Positions 8,874 to 21,695 of a DNA stretch of 64,000 bases are shown here, one piece after another (the first letter of the stretch is position 1; every line of letters begins with the position of its first letter). Both the position numbers and the translations under genes were made by a program. This stretch comes from UBA5336 sp964415675 (GTDB taxonomy: Bacteria > Pseudomonadota > Alphaproteobacteria > Caulobacterales > Hyphomonadaceae), in NCBI GenBank assembly GCA_964415675.1, contig CAYQBG010000001.1, positions 124,001 to 188,000 on the forward strand. The letters run 5' to 3'. A model generated the notes under the pieces. That model was given only the letters and a program-made list of their open reading frames with translations. It was not told the DNA's origin and did no database searches.

Positions 8874-9782
8874 TCAGCCGCCCTTCGAAAGCGCCTCGAC
8901 CTCGGCCGCGAAATCATCGTCAGCCTTCTCGATGCCCTCGCCCAGTGCAAAACGGACAAATCCCTTCAGCGTGGCACCATTATCTTCGAGAAATTTGCCG
9001 ACCGTCGCATCCGGATCCATGACAAAGGGCTGCTCGATGAGAACAACCTCCTTGTAGAACTTCTTCATCCGTCCCTCGATCATCTTCTCGATAACATTGT
9101 CCGGCTTGCCGCTTTCCCTGGCTTCTTCGGTCAGCACAGTGCGTTCACGCTCGACCAGGGACGCGTCAAGCTCATCAACGCGCGCGGCCGCCGGGGCCGT
9201 CGCGGCGATATGCATGGCCACCTTGCGCCCAAGCTCGCCCAGATCATCTCCAGATCCGTCCAGCGCCACCAGAACGCCAACCTTGCCCATGCCGTCGGAT
9301 TCCGCATTGTGGATATATGCCGATACCGCACCATCGGCTGTCAGCTTCGCACTGCGGCGCAGCGCCATGTTCTCGCCAATCTTGCCGATCAGCGCCTTGA
9401 TCATATCCTCTACAGCACCGTCACCCGACGGCGCAGGAGCGGCCTTCAGTGCCTCGATCGACCCGTCTGTATCGAGCGCGGTCGCCACGATTCCCGACAG
9501 GGCGGCCTGGAACTCGCCATTGCGGGCCACGAAATCAGTTTCCGCATTGAGCTCAACGACCGCACCTGATTTGCCATCATCTGACAATGCAACCGCGACG
9601 AGGCCATCGGCAGCCGTGCGGCCGGATTTCTTGGCCGCTTTGGACAGCCCCTTTGCGCGCAGCCAGTCGACGGCGGCTTCCATGTCGCCTTCGCTTTCAA
9701 CCAACGCCTTCTTGGCATCCATCATTCCTGCGCCGGTCTTCTCGCGCAGTTCCTTGACGAGGGCGGCTGTGATCTGAGCCAT
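8874..9782 (-). CDS. tsf: Elongation factor Ts
   Basis: Guanine nucleotide exchange factor for EF-Tu. The 302-residue protein begins MAQITAALVKELREKTGAGM with the UBA-like N-terminal domain, then MDAKKAL and the core TDFVARN motif (about residues 81-87) that inserts into EF-Tu. The C-terminal part ends in the short helical module with IEKMIEGRMKKFYKE and EQPFV. Family length is ~280-310. It lies 41 bases downstream of rpsB, as in most bacteria. Confidence 0.96.
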   Translation of the reverse strand: MAQITAALVKELREKTGAGMMDAKKALVESEGDMEAAVDWLRAKGLSKAAKKSGRTAADGLVAVALSDDGKSGAVVELNAETDFVARNGEFQAALSGIVATALDTDGSIEALKAAPAPSGDGAVEDMIKALIGKIGENMALRRSAKLTADGAVSAYIHNAESDGMGKVGVLVALDGSGDDLGELGRKVAMHIAATAPAAARVDELDASLVERERTVLTEEARESGKPDNVIEKMIEGRMKKFYKEVVLIEQPFVMDPDATVGKFLEDNGATLKGFVRFALGEGIEKADDDFAAEVEALSKGG

Positions 9783-9823
9783 AACTCGTTTTCCCTTCAG
9801 GTCTTGGGTTTGTCTGGGTCGCG

Positions 9824-10675
9824 TCAGCTGGACGGTTCGGTCGTTCCAGCGGCCTCAGTTGCCGCCGCCTCACCGGCCGCTTCGCTCTCGCCGGTCTCAG
9901 CGCCCGCGTCAACCGCGGCCACATCCAGATCGGCCAGTTCGCCGATATCCTCCAGCTCGCCAAGATCCATACCGAGATCGGCAGTGGATTCAGCCAGGCC
10001 ATCCATCACCGCGTCGGCAACGAGATTGCAATAGAGCGAGATCGCCCGGGCCGCGTCATCATTGCCCGGAAAGGGGTAATCAATATTGTCTGGGTCGCAA
10101 TTGGTGTCGACAACAGCAACAACCGGAATGCCGAGCTTGCGAGCTTCCTTGACCGCAATCGCTTCCTTATTGGTATCGATCACGAACATGAGGTTCGGAA
10201 GTCCGCCCATATTGGCGATGCCGCCCAGGGCGCGTTGCAGTTTGTCGCGCTCGCGCTCGAGGTTCAGAAGTTCCTTCTTGGTCAGGCCGTCGCCGCCGCC
10301 GCTCTCGAACATGGTATCCAGCTCTTTGAGGCGTTTGATCGAATGGGACACCGTTTCCCAGTTCGTCAACGTCCCGCCGAGCCAGCGGTGGTTCATGTAA
10401 TATTGCGCACAGCGCTCCGCCGCTTCTGCAATCGGCTCGGATGCCTGCCGCTTGGTACCCACGAAAAGGATCCGGCCACCCTTGGCCACCGTGTCGCGCA
10501 CCTGAACCAGCGCCTGATGGAGAAGCGGCACAGTCTTTGACAGGTCCATGATATGAATATTGGAACGCTCGCCATAGATGAAATGGCGCATCTTCGGGTT
10601 CCAGCGATGGGTCTGGTGACCGAAATGCACGCCGGCTTCAAGCAGCTGACGCATGGTAAAATCAGGCAGGGCCAT
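9824..10675 (-). CDS. rpsB: 30S ribosomal protein S2
   Basis: Small-subunit ribosomal protein. The conserved part runs from MALPDFTMRQLLEAGVHFGH (ATG at 10675, GAGGA 8 bases upstream) through RWLGGTLTNW, the coiled-coil hairpin (LLNLERERDKLQRALGGI) and the VVDTNCDPDNIDYPFPGNDDAARAI region. After about residue 235 there is a ~48-residue Ala/Glu/Asp-rich tail of low complexity that E. coli S2 (241 residues) does not have; acidic extensions are common in alphaproteobacterial S2. A much longer in-frame opening to 10801 has no similarity and was rejected. Confidence 0.96.
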   Translation of the reverse strand: MALPDFTMRQLLEAGVHFGHQTHRWNPKMRHFIYGERSNIHIMDLSKTVPLLHQALVQVRDTVAKGGRILFVGTKRQASEPIAEAAERCAQYYMNHRWLGGTLTNWETVSHSIKRLKELDTMFESGGGDGLTKKELLNLERERDKLQRALGGIANMGGLPNLMFVIDTNKEAIAVKEARKLGIPVVAVVDTNCDPDNIDYPFPGNDDAARAISLYCNLVADAVMDGLAESTADLGMDLGELEDIGELADLDVAAVDAGAETGESEAAGEAAATEAAGTTEPSS

Positions 10676-10831
10676 ATCGATTGTCCTCATCCGGTTGGCC
10701 TTCACGGGCGGGACGGGGCATTCGCATGAATGCCCGCACCGGATGCGCCCGTGTACGGGGGTTGAGCGCGGCGCATAACCACATTTCCGACGCCAATGCA
10801 ATGCCTCTCATCATGTCTCGTCCGGCCCGGC
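10676..10831 (-). promoter_or_regulatory. rpsB upstream region with a hairpin
   Basis: 156 non-coding bases separate dnaE from rpsB, all read leftwards. They should hold the rpsB promoter and 5' leader. A perfect 7-base stem with a 4-base loop (GGCATTC GCAT GAATGCC) sits at 10717-10734. In enterobacteria S2 represses rpsB-tsf through a structured leader, so autoregulation here is plausible, but I see no clear -35/-10 pair and cannot show homology to that leader. Confidence 0.3.
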
Positions 10832-14245
<3,414 letters not shown>

Positions 14246-14310
14246 GCAGTCAGGGCCTCCTCGCTCGCAGGGTGCCGGTTGCCAACGCCCCCGCCAATGA
14301 CCTCTCCTAG

Positions 14311-14339
14311 AAAGTACCCTTTTTGTTCCAGCCCCACAA
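14311..14339 (-). promoter_or_regulatory. Candidate dnaE promoter
   Basis: Read leftwards, TTGTGG and TACTTT are separated by exactly 17 bases, 66 bases before the dnaE start. The match to a sigma-70-type consensus is partial. It lies in the 133-base gap after lolD, the only non-coding space ahead of dnaE. Confidence 0.35.
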
Positions 14340-14378
14340 CGAGGAGCCTCCACGTTTCCACAGGCTTTTCAGTATATT

Positions 14379-15080
14379 TCAGCCTGGCCGTGGCGCAGCC
14401 GGGTCAAAAGGCACAACGCGGCCTTCATCGAGCGTCACGACCCGGTCCATATGTATGGTGAGGTTCATGTTGTGCGTCGCGACGAGCACCGCAGCGCCTT
14501 CATCGCGCGCCATCTTGATCAGCGTGGCGAAAACACGCTCGGTCGTCGCCGGGTCGAGATTGCCGGTTGGCTCGTCGGCAATGACGAGGCGGGGGTCATT
14601 GGCCAGTGCCCGCGCAATGGCGACGCGCTGCTGCTCGCCTCCGGACAACTGCCCTGGCTGGTGGTGCCCACGTTCGGTCAAACCCATTTCGGCAAGCAGG
14701 GCCTCAGCCTTTTTCCTTGCGTCAGGCCGACGACTGCCGGCAATCATCAGCGGCATGGCGATATTGTCGAGCGCGCTGAATTCGGGAAGCAAATGGTGGA
14801 ACTGGTAGACAAAGCCGAGCTTGACGCGCCGGATCGCAGTCCGCTCACGCTCGCCAAGGGGAAGGCAGTCCTCGCCATCGAGCAGAACCTTTCCACTGTC
14901 AGGGCGCTCCAGCAGGCCGGCTGTGTGCAACAGGGTGGATTTGCCCGATCCCGAAGGGCCGACCAGGCCCACCATTTCGCCGGGCGCCAGTGACAGGCTG
15001 GCACCGCGCAGCACATTCAGCGTTTTCTCCCCGGAGCGGAAGCTGCGCTGGATATCGATCAGGTCGAGAACCGCGCCCAT
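14379..15080 (-). CDS. lolD: LolD, lipoprotein-releasing ABC transporter ATPase
   Basis: ATPase that powers release of outer-membrane lipoproteins from the inner membrane to LolA. The 233 residues show the Walker A GPSGSGKST (41-49), Q-loop VYQFHHLLPEFSALDN with the LPEF segment typical of the LolD/MacB class, signature LSGGEQQRVAIARAL (145-159) and Walker B LVIADEPTGNLD (165-176). The start at 15080 shares a base with the lolC stop; longer in-frame readings lie inside lolC. It is downstream of and coupled to its permease partner. Confidence 0.93.
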   Translation of the reverse strand: MGAVLDLIDIQRSFRSGEKTLNVLRGASLSLAPGEMVGLVGPSGSGKSTLLHTAGLLERPDSGKVLLDGEDCLPLGERERTAIRRVKLGFVYQFHHLLPEFSALDNIAMPLMIAGSRRPDARKKAEALLAEMGLTERGHHQPGQLSGGEQQRVAIARALANDPRLVIADEPTGNLDPATTERVFATLIKMARDEGAAVLVATHNMNLTIHMDRVVTLDEGRVVPFDPAAPRPG

Positions 15081-16360
15081 CACTCGAACCTCAGCGCTTC
15101 GACCGGATCGACATCGGCGCCCCGCCAGGCTGGCCAGAGCGTGACCAGAACAGACACGACAACCGCCCAGATAGCCGAGCCGAACACTTCGACAGCCGAC
15201 AGCCGCGCCGGCAGGCCTTCCAGCCCGTAAGTATCCGGATCGAATATCGTCACACCAACCTGGGCCAGGGCCCATTCGATATTCGGGATATTGACGACGG
15301 TAAGGACGCCCAGGATCATGCCGACCAGTGCCCCGGTCAGACCGAGCGCGCCGCCGATCATCAGAAATACGCGCATCATTGCGCCGCGCGATGCGCCGAT
15401 CGTGCGCAGGATGGCAATGTCGCGCGTCTTGTTCTTCACCAGCATCAGGACGCCGGAGATGATATTCATGGCGGTGATGGCAACCAGAACCATCATTACC
15501 AGCCGCATCATGTTGCGTTCGATATTGAGGGCGTTGAAATACTGCGCGCGCTGGGCCTTCCAGTCATACATATAGACGGGCCGGGCGAGCGCCTCATCGA
15601 TCCGGCGCATGGCAGCCTCCGTGGCCATCGGGTCGGTCAGGCGCACATCTATGGATTCGTAGCTGTCCTGCTGTTTGAAGAAGACCTGAGCCTGCTCGAT
15701 CGGCATCATCACGTAAATACGGTCGAGTTCGACGCTGCCGGTGCGGAACAGCCCGCCAATCGTATAAGTCTTGGAACGCGGCGTGCTGCCGAAAGGCGTG
15801 GAACTGGTCTCTGTCGAGATCAGACGTACCTTGTCGCCCGGACGAACGCGAAGGTCGCTGGCCAGAAAGGCCCCCATCAGGATCGTGTCGCCACCATTCC
15901 GCCCCTCGCCGAAACCGGACGCTGCCGCCGCCTCGGCCGCGCCGCCAGTCTCAAGGAATTCCAGCGCATTGAGCTCTTCATCCGTTATACCTTTCACAAG
16001 CGCGCCGCTGGAAGCGATGCCTTCATGCGTGGCCAGGACCTGCTCCTGAATGTAGGGAAAGGCACCCTCGATTCCGTCGACCGCGCGGATCTGCGACGCG
16101 ATCGCGTCCGCCTCCGCCTGCGGGACATCCTGGACCGAGACGATCACATGCGGCTGCCCGCCGAGCAGCGCATCCAGCAGGGTTGCGCGAAAGCCTGCCA
16201 TGATCGACATGATCACGATCAGCGCCCACACGGCGAGCGCAATGCCCGCAAAGGAGAGAATCGCGGTGATCGACAGCCCGCCATGCTCGCGCCGCGCGCG
16301 GACATAGCGCCAGGCCAGCGCGCGCTCAAGCGTACCGAAGGGACCGGCAGACGCAGCCAT
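15080..16360 (-). CDS. lolC: LolC/LolE-family lipoprotein-releasing permease
   Basis: Inner membrane subunit that extracts mature lipoproteins. The 426-residue protein has the MacB/FtsX layout: one N-terminal helix (about 30-52, ITAILSFAGIALAVWALIVIM), a large periplasmic domain, then three C-terminal helices (about 270-300, 320-350, 385-410). The motif ALRWRYVRARR-like opening (ERALAWRYVRARREHG) and LVKNKTRDIAILRTIGASRGA are family hallmarks. Only one permease gene is visible, so the complex may use two copies of this subunit, as reported for LolF-type systems; that is inference. It is followed by lolD with a one-base overlap. Confidence 0.92.
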   Translation of the reverse strand: MAASAGPFGTLERALAWRYVRARREHGGLSITAILSFAGIALAVWALIVIMSIMAGFRATLLDALLGGQPHVIVSVQDVPQAEADAIASQIRAVDGIEGAFPYIQEQVLATHEGIASSGALVKGITDEELNALEFLETGGAAEAAAASGFGEGRNGGDTILMGAFLASDLRVRPGDKVRLISTETSSTPFGSTPRSKTYTIGGLFRTGSVELDRIYVMMPIEQAQVFFKQQDSYESIDVRLTDPMATEAAMRRIDEALARPVYMYDWKAQRAQYFNALNIERNMMRLVMMVLVAITAMNIISGVLMLVKNKTRDIAILRTIGASRGAMMRVFLMIGGALGLTGALVGMILGVLTVVNIPNIEWALAQVGVTIFDPDTYGLEGLPARLSAVEVFGSAIWAVVVSVLVTLWPAWRGADVDPVEALRFE

Positions 16361-16368
16361 CTGCGCGC

Positions 16369-17691
16369 TCAGACCTTGCCGGTCAGCATGCTGAGTGCGG
16401 TATCCAGGCTGACCTCCTCGGTGTCTCCAGTGTTGCGGCATTTCAGTTCCACGACGCCATTCTTCAGGCCGCGCGGACCAATCGCGATCTGCCAGGGCAG
16501 GCCGATCAGGTCCATGGTTGCAAACTTCGCGCCCGGTCGCTCGTCCCGGTCATCATAAAGGACATCGAATCCGGCGTTTTGAAGGCGCTGATAAGCATCG
16601 TCACAGGCCGCCACGCAATCGGCATCACTGGCGCGCAGATTTAGCAGGCCGACATCATAGGGCGCCACTGAGGCGGGCCAGACTATGCCCTTGTCATCAT
16701 GGCTGGCTTCGATAATCCCGCCGACGAGACGAGATACGCCGATGCCGTAACTGCCGCCATGGATTGGGACCTGCTGGCCGTCGCCATTCTGAACCATGGC
16801 GCCCATGGGCTCGGAATATTTTGTGCCGAAATAGAAGATATGTCCCACTTCGATGCCGCGCGCCGCGACCTGGCGCCCGGCCGCAAGCGCGCCAAAGGCC
16901 GCTTGATCGTGCTTCTCGTCCGTGGCGGCATAATAATCAGTATAACGCGCGACGATGGGTTCGAGATCGCTGTCGAAATCAAGATCCAGCCCAGGCGCGG
17001 GCAGGTCGAGAATGGCCTTGTCCAGGAACACTTCGCTTTCCCCGGTCTCGGCGAGGATGATGAATTCATGGCTCATATCGCCGCCGATCGGGCCGGGATC
17101 GGCCTTCATCGGCACAGCCGTCAGCCCCAGCCGGTCGAAACAGTTGAGATAAGCACAGAACATCTTGTTGTAGGATTCCCGCGCGCTCGCCTCATCGAGA
17201 TCGAAGCTATAGGCGTCCTTCATGTAGAATTCGCGTCCGCGCATGACTCCGAAACGCGGGCGGATCTCGTCACGGAACTTCCATTGCTGGTGATAGAGAT
17301 TGAGCGGCAACTGCTTATAGCTCTTCACATGGGCGCGGAAGATCTCGGTGATCAGCTCCTCATTGGTCGGCCCATAGAGCATGTCGCGGTCATGCCGGTC
17401 TTTGATGCGCAACATTTCCGGGCCGTAATCGTCATAGCGCCCGGACTCGGTCCAAAGCTCGGCCTGCTGCAGGGTGGGCATCAGCATCTCGATCGCGCCG
17501 GCGCGGTCCATCTCCTCGCGCACCACCTGCTCGATTTTCTTCAGTACGCGAAACCCAAGCGGCAGCCAGGAATAGATACCTGCGCCCGCCTGGCGGATCA
17601 TGCCGGCGCGCAGCATCAGCTGGTGGCTGACAATCGCCGCATCGGCCGGCGCTTCCTTCAGGACGGGAAGAAAAAAACGGGACAGGCGCAT
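16369..17691 (-). CDS. proS: Prolyl-tRNA synthetase, short alphaproteobacterial type
   Basis: Charges tRNA-Pro. The 440-residue protein opens MRLSRFFLPVLKEAPADA and carries the class II motifs: motif 1 around RQAGAGIYSWLPLGFRVL, motif 2 at WKFRDEIRPRFGVMRGREF, and motif 3 at GSYGIGVSRLVGGI, then an anticodon-binding domain (VLYDDRDERPGAKFATMDL). It lacks the ~180-residue editing domain inserted between motifs 2 and 3 in E. coli ProRS (572 residues), which is normal for alphaproteobacteria. An in-frame TTG four codons earlier has AGAGG directly against it and is unlikely. lolC follows after 8 bases. Confidence 0.94.
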   Translation of the reverse strand: MRLSRFFLPVLKEAPADAAIVSHQLMLRAGMIRQAGAGIYSWLPLGFRVLKKIEQVVREEMDRAGAIEMLMPTLQQAELWTESGRYDDYGPEMLRIKDRHDRDMLYGPTNEELITEIFRAHVKSYKQLPLNLYHQQWKFRDEIRPRFGVMRGREFYMKDAYSFDLDEASARESYNKMFCAYLNCFDRLGLTAVPMKADPGPIGGDMSHEFIILAETGESEVFLDKAILDLPAPGLDLDFDSDLEPIVARYTDYYAATDEKHDQAAFGALAAGRQVAARGIEVGHIFYFGTKYSEPMGAMVQNGDGQQVPIHGGSYGIGVSRLVGGIIEASHDDKGIVWPASVAPYDVGLLNLRASDADCVAACDDAYQRLQNAGFDVLYDDRDERPGAKFATMDLIGLPWQIAIGPRGLKNGVVELKCRNTGDTEEVSLDTALSMLTGKV

Positions 17692-17802
17692 GACAGGCGG
17701 CAACCTCTTCTCGGTCTAAGGATCAGTTCTAGCGGGTAAAGCGGCGCGAGCGGTTTGGCTAGGGCGAATACAGTTCTGGCCGGCCAGCCTGGCGCGTCCC
17801 CC

Positions 17803-18054
17803 TCAGCCGATGAAGAAGAACTCCAGATAATCGACGAACAGCGTCGACACACCCAGAAGGCCGGTAATCACAAACGCCCCGATACTCGCCCAGATCGCTT
17901 TTTTCCTCAGCATCGGATCGGCCGGCGCGCCTTCCTCGGTGCCCTCAACGACGCCTTCCTCCTCATACTGGCCGCGCACGCCGATGGGCAGCACGATGAA
18001 GAAACACAGCCACCAGACAATGACGAAAATGACTATGGCGCCCGTCAGGGTCAT
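17803..18054 (-). CDS. DUF1467 family small membrane protein
   Basis: An 83-residue protein with two membrane helices (about 5-24 and 52-78) joined by an acidic loop (YEEEGVVEGTEEGAPADP) and a family-typical FIVLPIGVRGQ segment after helix 1. This matches DUF1467, found in alphaproteobacteria next to mce and proS; its function is unknown. It overlaps the mce stop by four bases and lies 111 bases ahead of proS. Confidence 0.85.
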   Translation of the reverse strand: MTLTGAIVIFVIVWWLCFFIVLPIGVRGQYEEEGVVEGTEEGAPADPMLRKKAIWASIGAFVITGLLGVSTLFVDYLEFFFIG

Positions 18055-18482
18055 CCATGGCCCTCTTTCGGTGTTTCCATGAGTTCGATCAGAACGCCAT
18101 TGGAATTCTTCGGGTGGACAAAGATGATTGGCGTGCCATGCGCGCCAATCCTCGGCTCGTTGAGCACCGTGGCCCCGCGCAGGTTCATTTCCTTCACGGC
18201 CTCGTCAATGTCGGACACTTCGAAACAGACATGGTGCTGGCCGCCCTTGGGATTGTTCTGAATAAAATTGTGGATCGGGCTGTCTTCGTCCAGAGGTTCG
18301 ATCAGTTCGATCTGGCTGTTGGGCAGGTTGACGAAGCAGACCTTCACGCCTTGTTCGGGCATATCGAACGGGGTGGTGATGTCGGTAGCGCCATATAGCG
18401 TGCGATAGGTCTCGATCGCCTGTTCTATATCCGGGACCGCTATTCCGACATGGTTCAGCGGACCAATCTGAAAATCACTCAT
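18051..18482 (-). CDS. mce: Methylmalonyl-CoA epimerase
   Basis: Interconverts (R)- and (S)-methylmalonyl-CoA in propionyl-CoA catabolism. The 143-residue VOC-fold protein has the family opening LNHVGIAVPDIEQAIETYR with a metal-ligand His, then GGQHHVCFEVSDIDEAV with the second metal His, and HPKNSNGVLIELME at the end supplying the Glu ligand. The methylmalonyl-CoA mutase genes are not in the window. It begins 9 bases after the RNase J gene and is coupled to DUF1467. Confidence 0.93.
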   Translation of the reverse strand: MSDFQIGPLNHVGIAVPDIEQAIETYRTLYGATDITTPFDMPEQGVKVCFVNLPNSQIELIEPLDEDSPIHNFIQNNPKGGQHHVCFEVSDIDEAVKEMNLRGATVLNEPRIGAHGTPIIFVHPKNSNGVLIELMETPKEGHG

Positions 18483-18491
18483 CTTTCCTGC

Positions 18492-20177
18492 TCAGCTCCT
18501 CAGCACGGTTATATCGATGACCGGGCGGCGGCCAAAAGCGCGCTCGGCTGCGCGCCGAACGGCACGGCCCAGCGCACGCTCGACCGCTTCATCATCCTCC
18601 AGATCCTTGCGCTTCAGCTTCGCCAGCGCAAGCTCGCCAGCCTCGTCCAGCGCGTCCAGGCTCTCTTCGGCCAGCCTCCCGTCAGGCTCGCTCAGCCCGC
18701 GCGCCGTTGAAACCGGGCCATCAATGATCCCGTCGCGCTCGTCAATCACCACGCAGACATGGACATAGCCGTTATAGGACAGGCGTTTTCGTTCCGACAG
18801 CCCCCCGGAATGTTCCGGGACAAGATGAGCCCCGTCCAGCATGAGCCGACCTGCCGGCACCATATCGACGATCCGCGCATCGCCGGGCGCCAGCTGCACC
18901 ATCTCGCCATTTTTAGGGGCAACCGCCTCGGGGACCTGAAGCGAGCGGGCAAATTGCGCATGTTCCAGCGTGTGGCGGCGCTCGCCATGAACCGGAACCG
19001 AGATCCGCGGGCGCACCCAGCCATACATCCGCCGCAGCTCATCGCGGCAGGGATGCCCCGATACATGGATGGGCGTCGTGGTCATCCGATCAGTAATCAC
19101 GCGGATGCCCATATCCGCAAGGGCGTTCATCATCGCGAAAATGCCCTTCTCATTGCCCGGGATGACACGCGAGGAAAACACAACGGTGTCGCCCTCGCCG
19201 AGGCTGACATTGCGATGGTCCCCGCGCGCAATCCGCGAGAGCGCCGCGCGAGGCTCGCCCTGGCTGCCGGTACACAGATAGAGGATATTGTCCGGGGGCA
19301 GCGCGCCGGCATCATCCTCGTCGACGAAATCGGGCATGTTCTTCAGGATACCGGTCTGGATTGCGGCATCGGTCACCTTGTGCATCGAGCGCCCGACCAG
19401 GCAGACGCTGCGCCCGGCCTCCGCAGCCGCCTCGATTACCGATTTCACCCGTGCCACATTGGACGCGAAAGTCGTGACCGCCACGCGGCCTTCCAGCCCG
19501 GCGATAAGCTCCTTTAGCGCCTCGCGCACGCCGGCTTCCGAACCAGCCTCGCCCTCGACAAAGACATTCGTGGAATCGCAGACCATGGCCAGCACGCCGC
19601 GATCGCCAAGAGCGGTGAGGCCATCAATATCGATATCGCCGCCCAGTGTCGGATCCGGATCGATTTTCCAGTCGCCTGTATGCAGGATGAGACCCAGCGG
19701 CGTATCAATGGCCAGCGCATTGGGTTCGGGAATGGAATGGGTCAGCGTCACATACCGCACAGTGAACGGCCCGGCTTTGACCTCGGCTTCCATCGGAATG
19801 GCGTTGAGGATCGGATCATCATCCAGGCCCCGTTCACGCAGCTTCTGGCGCACCAGTTCTGCGGTAAAGGGCGTGGCATACATCGGCGCATCAGTCTTCA
19901 GCCGCTCATAGAGCAGGCCCGTGGCGCCGATATGGTCCTCATGCGCATGGGTCAGGAAGATCGCCTCAATCTCCTCGTCGGCGAGGAAATCGGGGTCCGC
20001 GCAGATAAGGTCAATCCCCGGCACGGTCTCGTCGCCAAAAGTCACGCCCATATCGGCCAGGATCCAGCGCCGGTTTTCGGGCGGACCATAGCCATAAGCG
20101 TTGAGGTTCATTCCGATCTCCTCGCAACCGCCAAGCGGCAGGAAGACCAGCGTATCTTTATCATTGGGTTGGGTCAT
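18492..20177 (-). CDS. rnj: Ribonuclease J
   Basis: Metallo-beta-lactamase/beta-CASP ribonuclease with endo- and 5'-3' exonuclease activity in RNA maturation and decay. The 561-residue protein opens DTLVFLPLGGCEEIGMN, carries the zinc motif HAHEDH at 77-82, the HSIPEPNA and LHTGDWKIDPDP segments, and the beta-CASP GHPCRDELRRMYGWVRP and VHGERRH motifs, followed by the C-terminal domain. Length fits RNase J1-type proteins (~555). Alphaproteobacteria commonly have a single RNase J. It overlaps coaX by four bases. Confidence 0.94.
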   Translation of the reverse strand: MTQPNDKDTLVFLPLGGCEEIGMNLNAYGYGPPENRRWILADMGVTFGDETVPGIDLICADPDFLADEEIEAIFLTHAHEDHIGATGLLYERLKTDAPMYATPFTAELVRQKLRERGLDDDPILNAIPMEAEVKAGPFTVRYVTLTHSIPEPNALAIDTPLGLILHTGDWKIDPDPTLGGDIDIDGLTALGDRGVLAMVCDSTNVFVEGEAGSEAGVREALKELIAGLEGRVAVTTFASNVARVKSVIEAAAEAGRSVCLVGRSMHKVTDAAIQTGILKNMPDFVDEDDAGALPPDNILYLCTGSQGEPRAALSRIARGDHRNVSLGEGDTVVFSSRVIPGNEKGIFAMMNALADMGIRVITDRMTTTPIHVSGHPCRDELRRMYGWVRPRISVPVHGERRHTLEHAQFARSLQVPEAVAPKNGEMVQLAPGDARIVDMVPAGRLMLDGAHLVPEHSGGLSERKRLSYNGYVHVCVVIDERDGIIDGPVSTARGLSEPDGRLAEESLDALDEAGELALAKLKRKDLEDDEAVERALGRAVRRAAERAFGRRPVIDITVLRS

Positions 20178-20953
20178 GAAGTCCCGGATGTATTGCGCCT
20201 GAAGATTTCCAGAAGGCCGCGAATCGTCACGTCCTGATCATAAGTGTCGATTTCCTCGCTGACGCCTTCAAACAGCGAAGCCACACCGCCTGTGCCGATC
20301 ACCGTCATCGGGTCGGCATATTCAGACTTGATGCGGCGGATGAGTCCGTCAATGAGATCGACATAGCCAAGAAAGATTCCAGACTGCATGGCACTGACCG
20401 TGTCCTTCCCGATCACCTGGGGCGGGCGCTGAATCGCGATGCGCGGCAGGCTGGCGGCCGCCTCGTGAAGCGCTTTCATCGACAGATTGATGCCGGGCGA
20501 GATAATCCCGCCCTCAAAGCCACCATCAGCACCGACAATATCGAAAGTGGTTGCCGTCCCGCTATCGACGACGATCAGCGCGCCATCATGAGCTTTATGG
20601 GCGCCAACGGCATTTACAAGCCGGTCCGCACCCGCCTGTTCAGGCCGGGCAATGCGAACCTCAACGCCGGGATCAACCCCCGGCTCGCCAACAAAGAACG
20701 GTTCACAATTGAGATAACGGCGCGCAAGATTGCGAAAATTGAACTGCGACTGCGGTACGACATTGGAGACGATACAGCCATCAATCCGGCCAAATGCGAC
20801 ACCCTCCAGCCGGCAGATCTGGGACAGCCAGATGGCATAATCATCAGCAGTGCGCGTCGGATCGGTATGGCTGCGCCAGCGCGCAACCCAGTCGGTGCCG
20901 TCATGAATGGCAAACATCGTGTTCGTATTGCCTACATCAATCGCCAGCAACAT
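20174..20953 (-). CDS. coaX: Type III pantothenate kinase
   Basis: First committed step of coenzyme A synthesis. The 259-residue ASKHA-fold protein starts MLLAIDVGNTNTMFAIHDG (phosphate-1 motif with Asp6) and has GADRLVNAVGAHKAHDG (pantothenate site), VVDSGTATTFD (phosphate-2 motif) and GGIISPGI. Type III kinases are CoA-insensitive. It sits four bases after birA and overlaps rnj by four bases; a birA-coaX-rnj order behind nuoN recurs in alphaproteobacteria. Confidence 0.94.
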   Translation of the reverse strand: MLLAIDVGNTNTMFAIHDGTDWVARWRSHTDPTRTADDYAIWLSQICRLEGVAFGRIDGCIVSNVVPQSQFNFRNLARRYLNCEPFFVGEPGVDPGVEVRIARPEQAGADRLVNAVGAHKAHDGALIVVDSGTATTFDIVGADGGFEGGIISPGINLSMKALHEAAASLPRIAIQRPPQVIGKDTVSAMQSGIFLGYVDLIDGLIRRIKSEYADPMTVIGTGGVASLFEGVSEEIDTYDQDVTIRGLLEIFRRNTSGTS

Positions 20954-20957
20954 CGCC

Positions 20958-21695
20958 TCACGCCCTCCTGATCAGTTCAACATCGCCGGCGCGGATGATC
21001 CTCCGGCTGCCGTCATCCAGTTTGAGGACAAGGCCCCCATCCTCTGCAAGCGTTTCGAACAGGCCATCAACCGGCTCACCGCCCGGCGAGACCCGCACCG
21101 TCCCGCCAAGCCCCTCAGCCCGATCCAGCCAGTCTGAACGGGTGCGCGCGAAATCGGATCTCGCCTCGTCCAGCCTGCCGGAAAAACTCTCGCGCAGGGC
21201 TTCAAGCACCATGTCAGCGCCTGCCATACTGTCACCGCGCAGATCAGCGAGACTCGTCGCGGCCTGGCCGGCGGTTTCCGGCACAGACGCGACATTGACC
21301 CCGATCCCGGCCGCGACCCAGACCTTGCCACCCACCTCACCGGCCTCGACAAGGATTCCGCATAGCTTGGCCCCATTCACCCGCACATCATTCGGCCATT
21401 TCAGCGCAACCGGCGCATACGGTGCGAAACCGGAAACTGCGTCATGAACGGCCAGAGCGGCCGCGAATGGCACGCGCGTGGCAACGGGAAAGCCACCCGG
21501 CTCGGCGAACAGCGCCGTGGCGAACAGATTGCCAGTCGGGGACGCCCAGCTGCGCCCGAGCCGCCCGCGGCCTGCGGTCTGCACTCGCGCAGCGATCCAT
21601 ACGCCCGACAGGTCTGCACCCAGCGCCCGGCGCCGGGCTTCCTCATTCGTGCTGTCGAGCGTTTCGTGCCAGACGACGGGCCAGGAATGGCTCAA
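20958..21695 (-). CDS. birA: Biotin-[acetyl-CoA-carboxylase] ligase
   Basis: Attaches biotin to the acetyl-CoA carboxylase carrier protein via biotinyl-AMP. The 245-residue protein has DSTNEEARRRA, the biotin loop GRGRLGRSW at 42-50, VALKWPNDVRVNGAKLCGIL, and a small C-terminal SH3-like domain. There is no N-terminal helix-turn-helix, so it is a group I enzyme that should not act as a biotin-operon repressor. The start overlaps the nuoN stop by four bases. Confidence 0.94.
   Translation of the reverse strand: MSHSWPVVWHETLDSTNEEARRRALGADLSGVWIAARVQTAGRGRLGRSWASPTGNLFATALFAEPGGFPVATRVPFAAALAVHDAVSGFAPYAPVALKWPNDVRVNGAKLCGILVEAGEVGGKVWVAAGIGVNVASVPETAGQAATSLADLRGDSMAGADMVLEALRESFSGRLDEARSDFARTRSDWLDRAEGLGGTVRVSPGGEPVDGLFETLAEDGGLVLKLDDGSRRIIRAGDVELIRRA

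Noticed and set aside
14990..16558. 522-codon plus-strand reading frame
   Set aside because: Opposite lolC and parts of lolD and proS, which are well supported.
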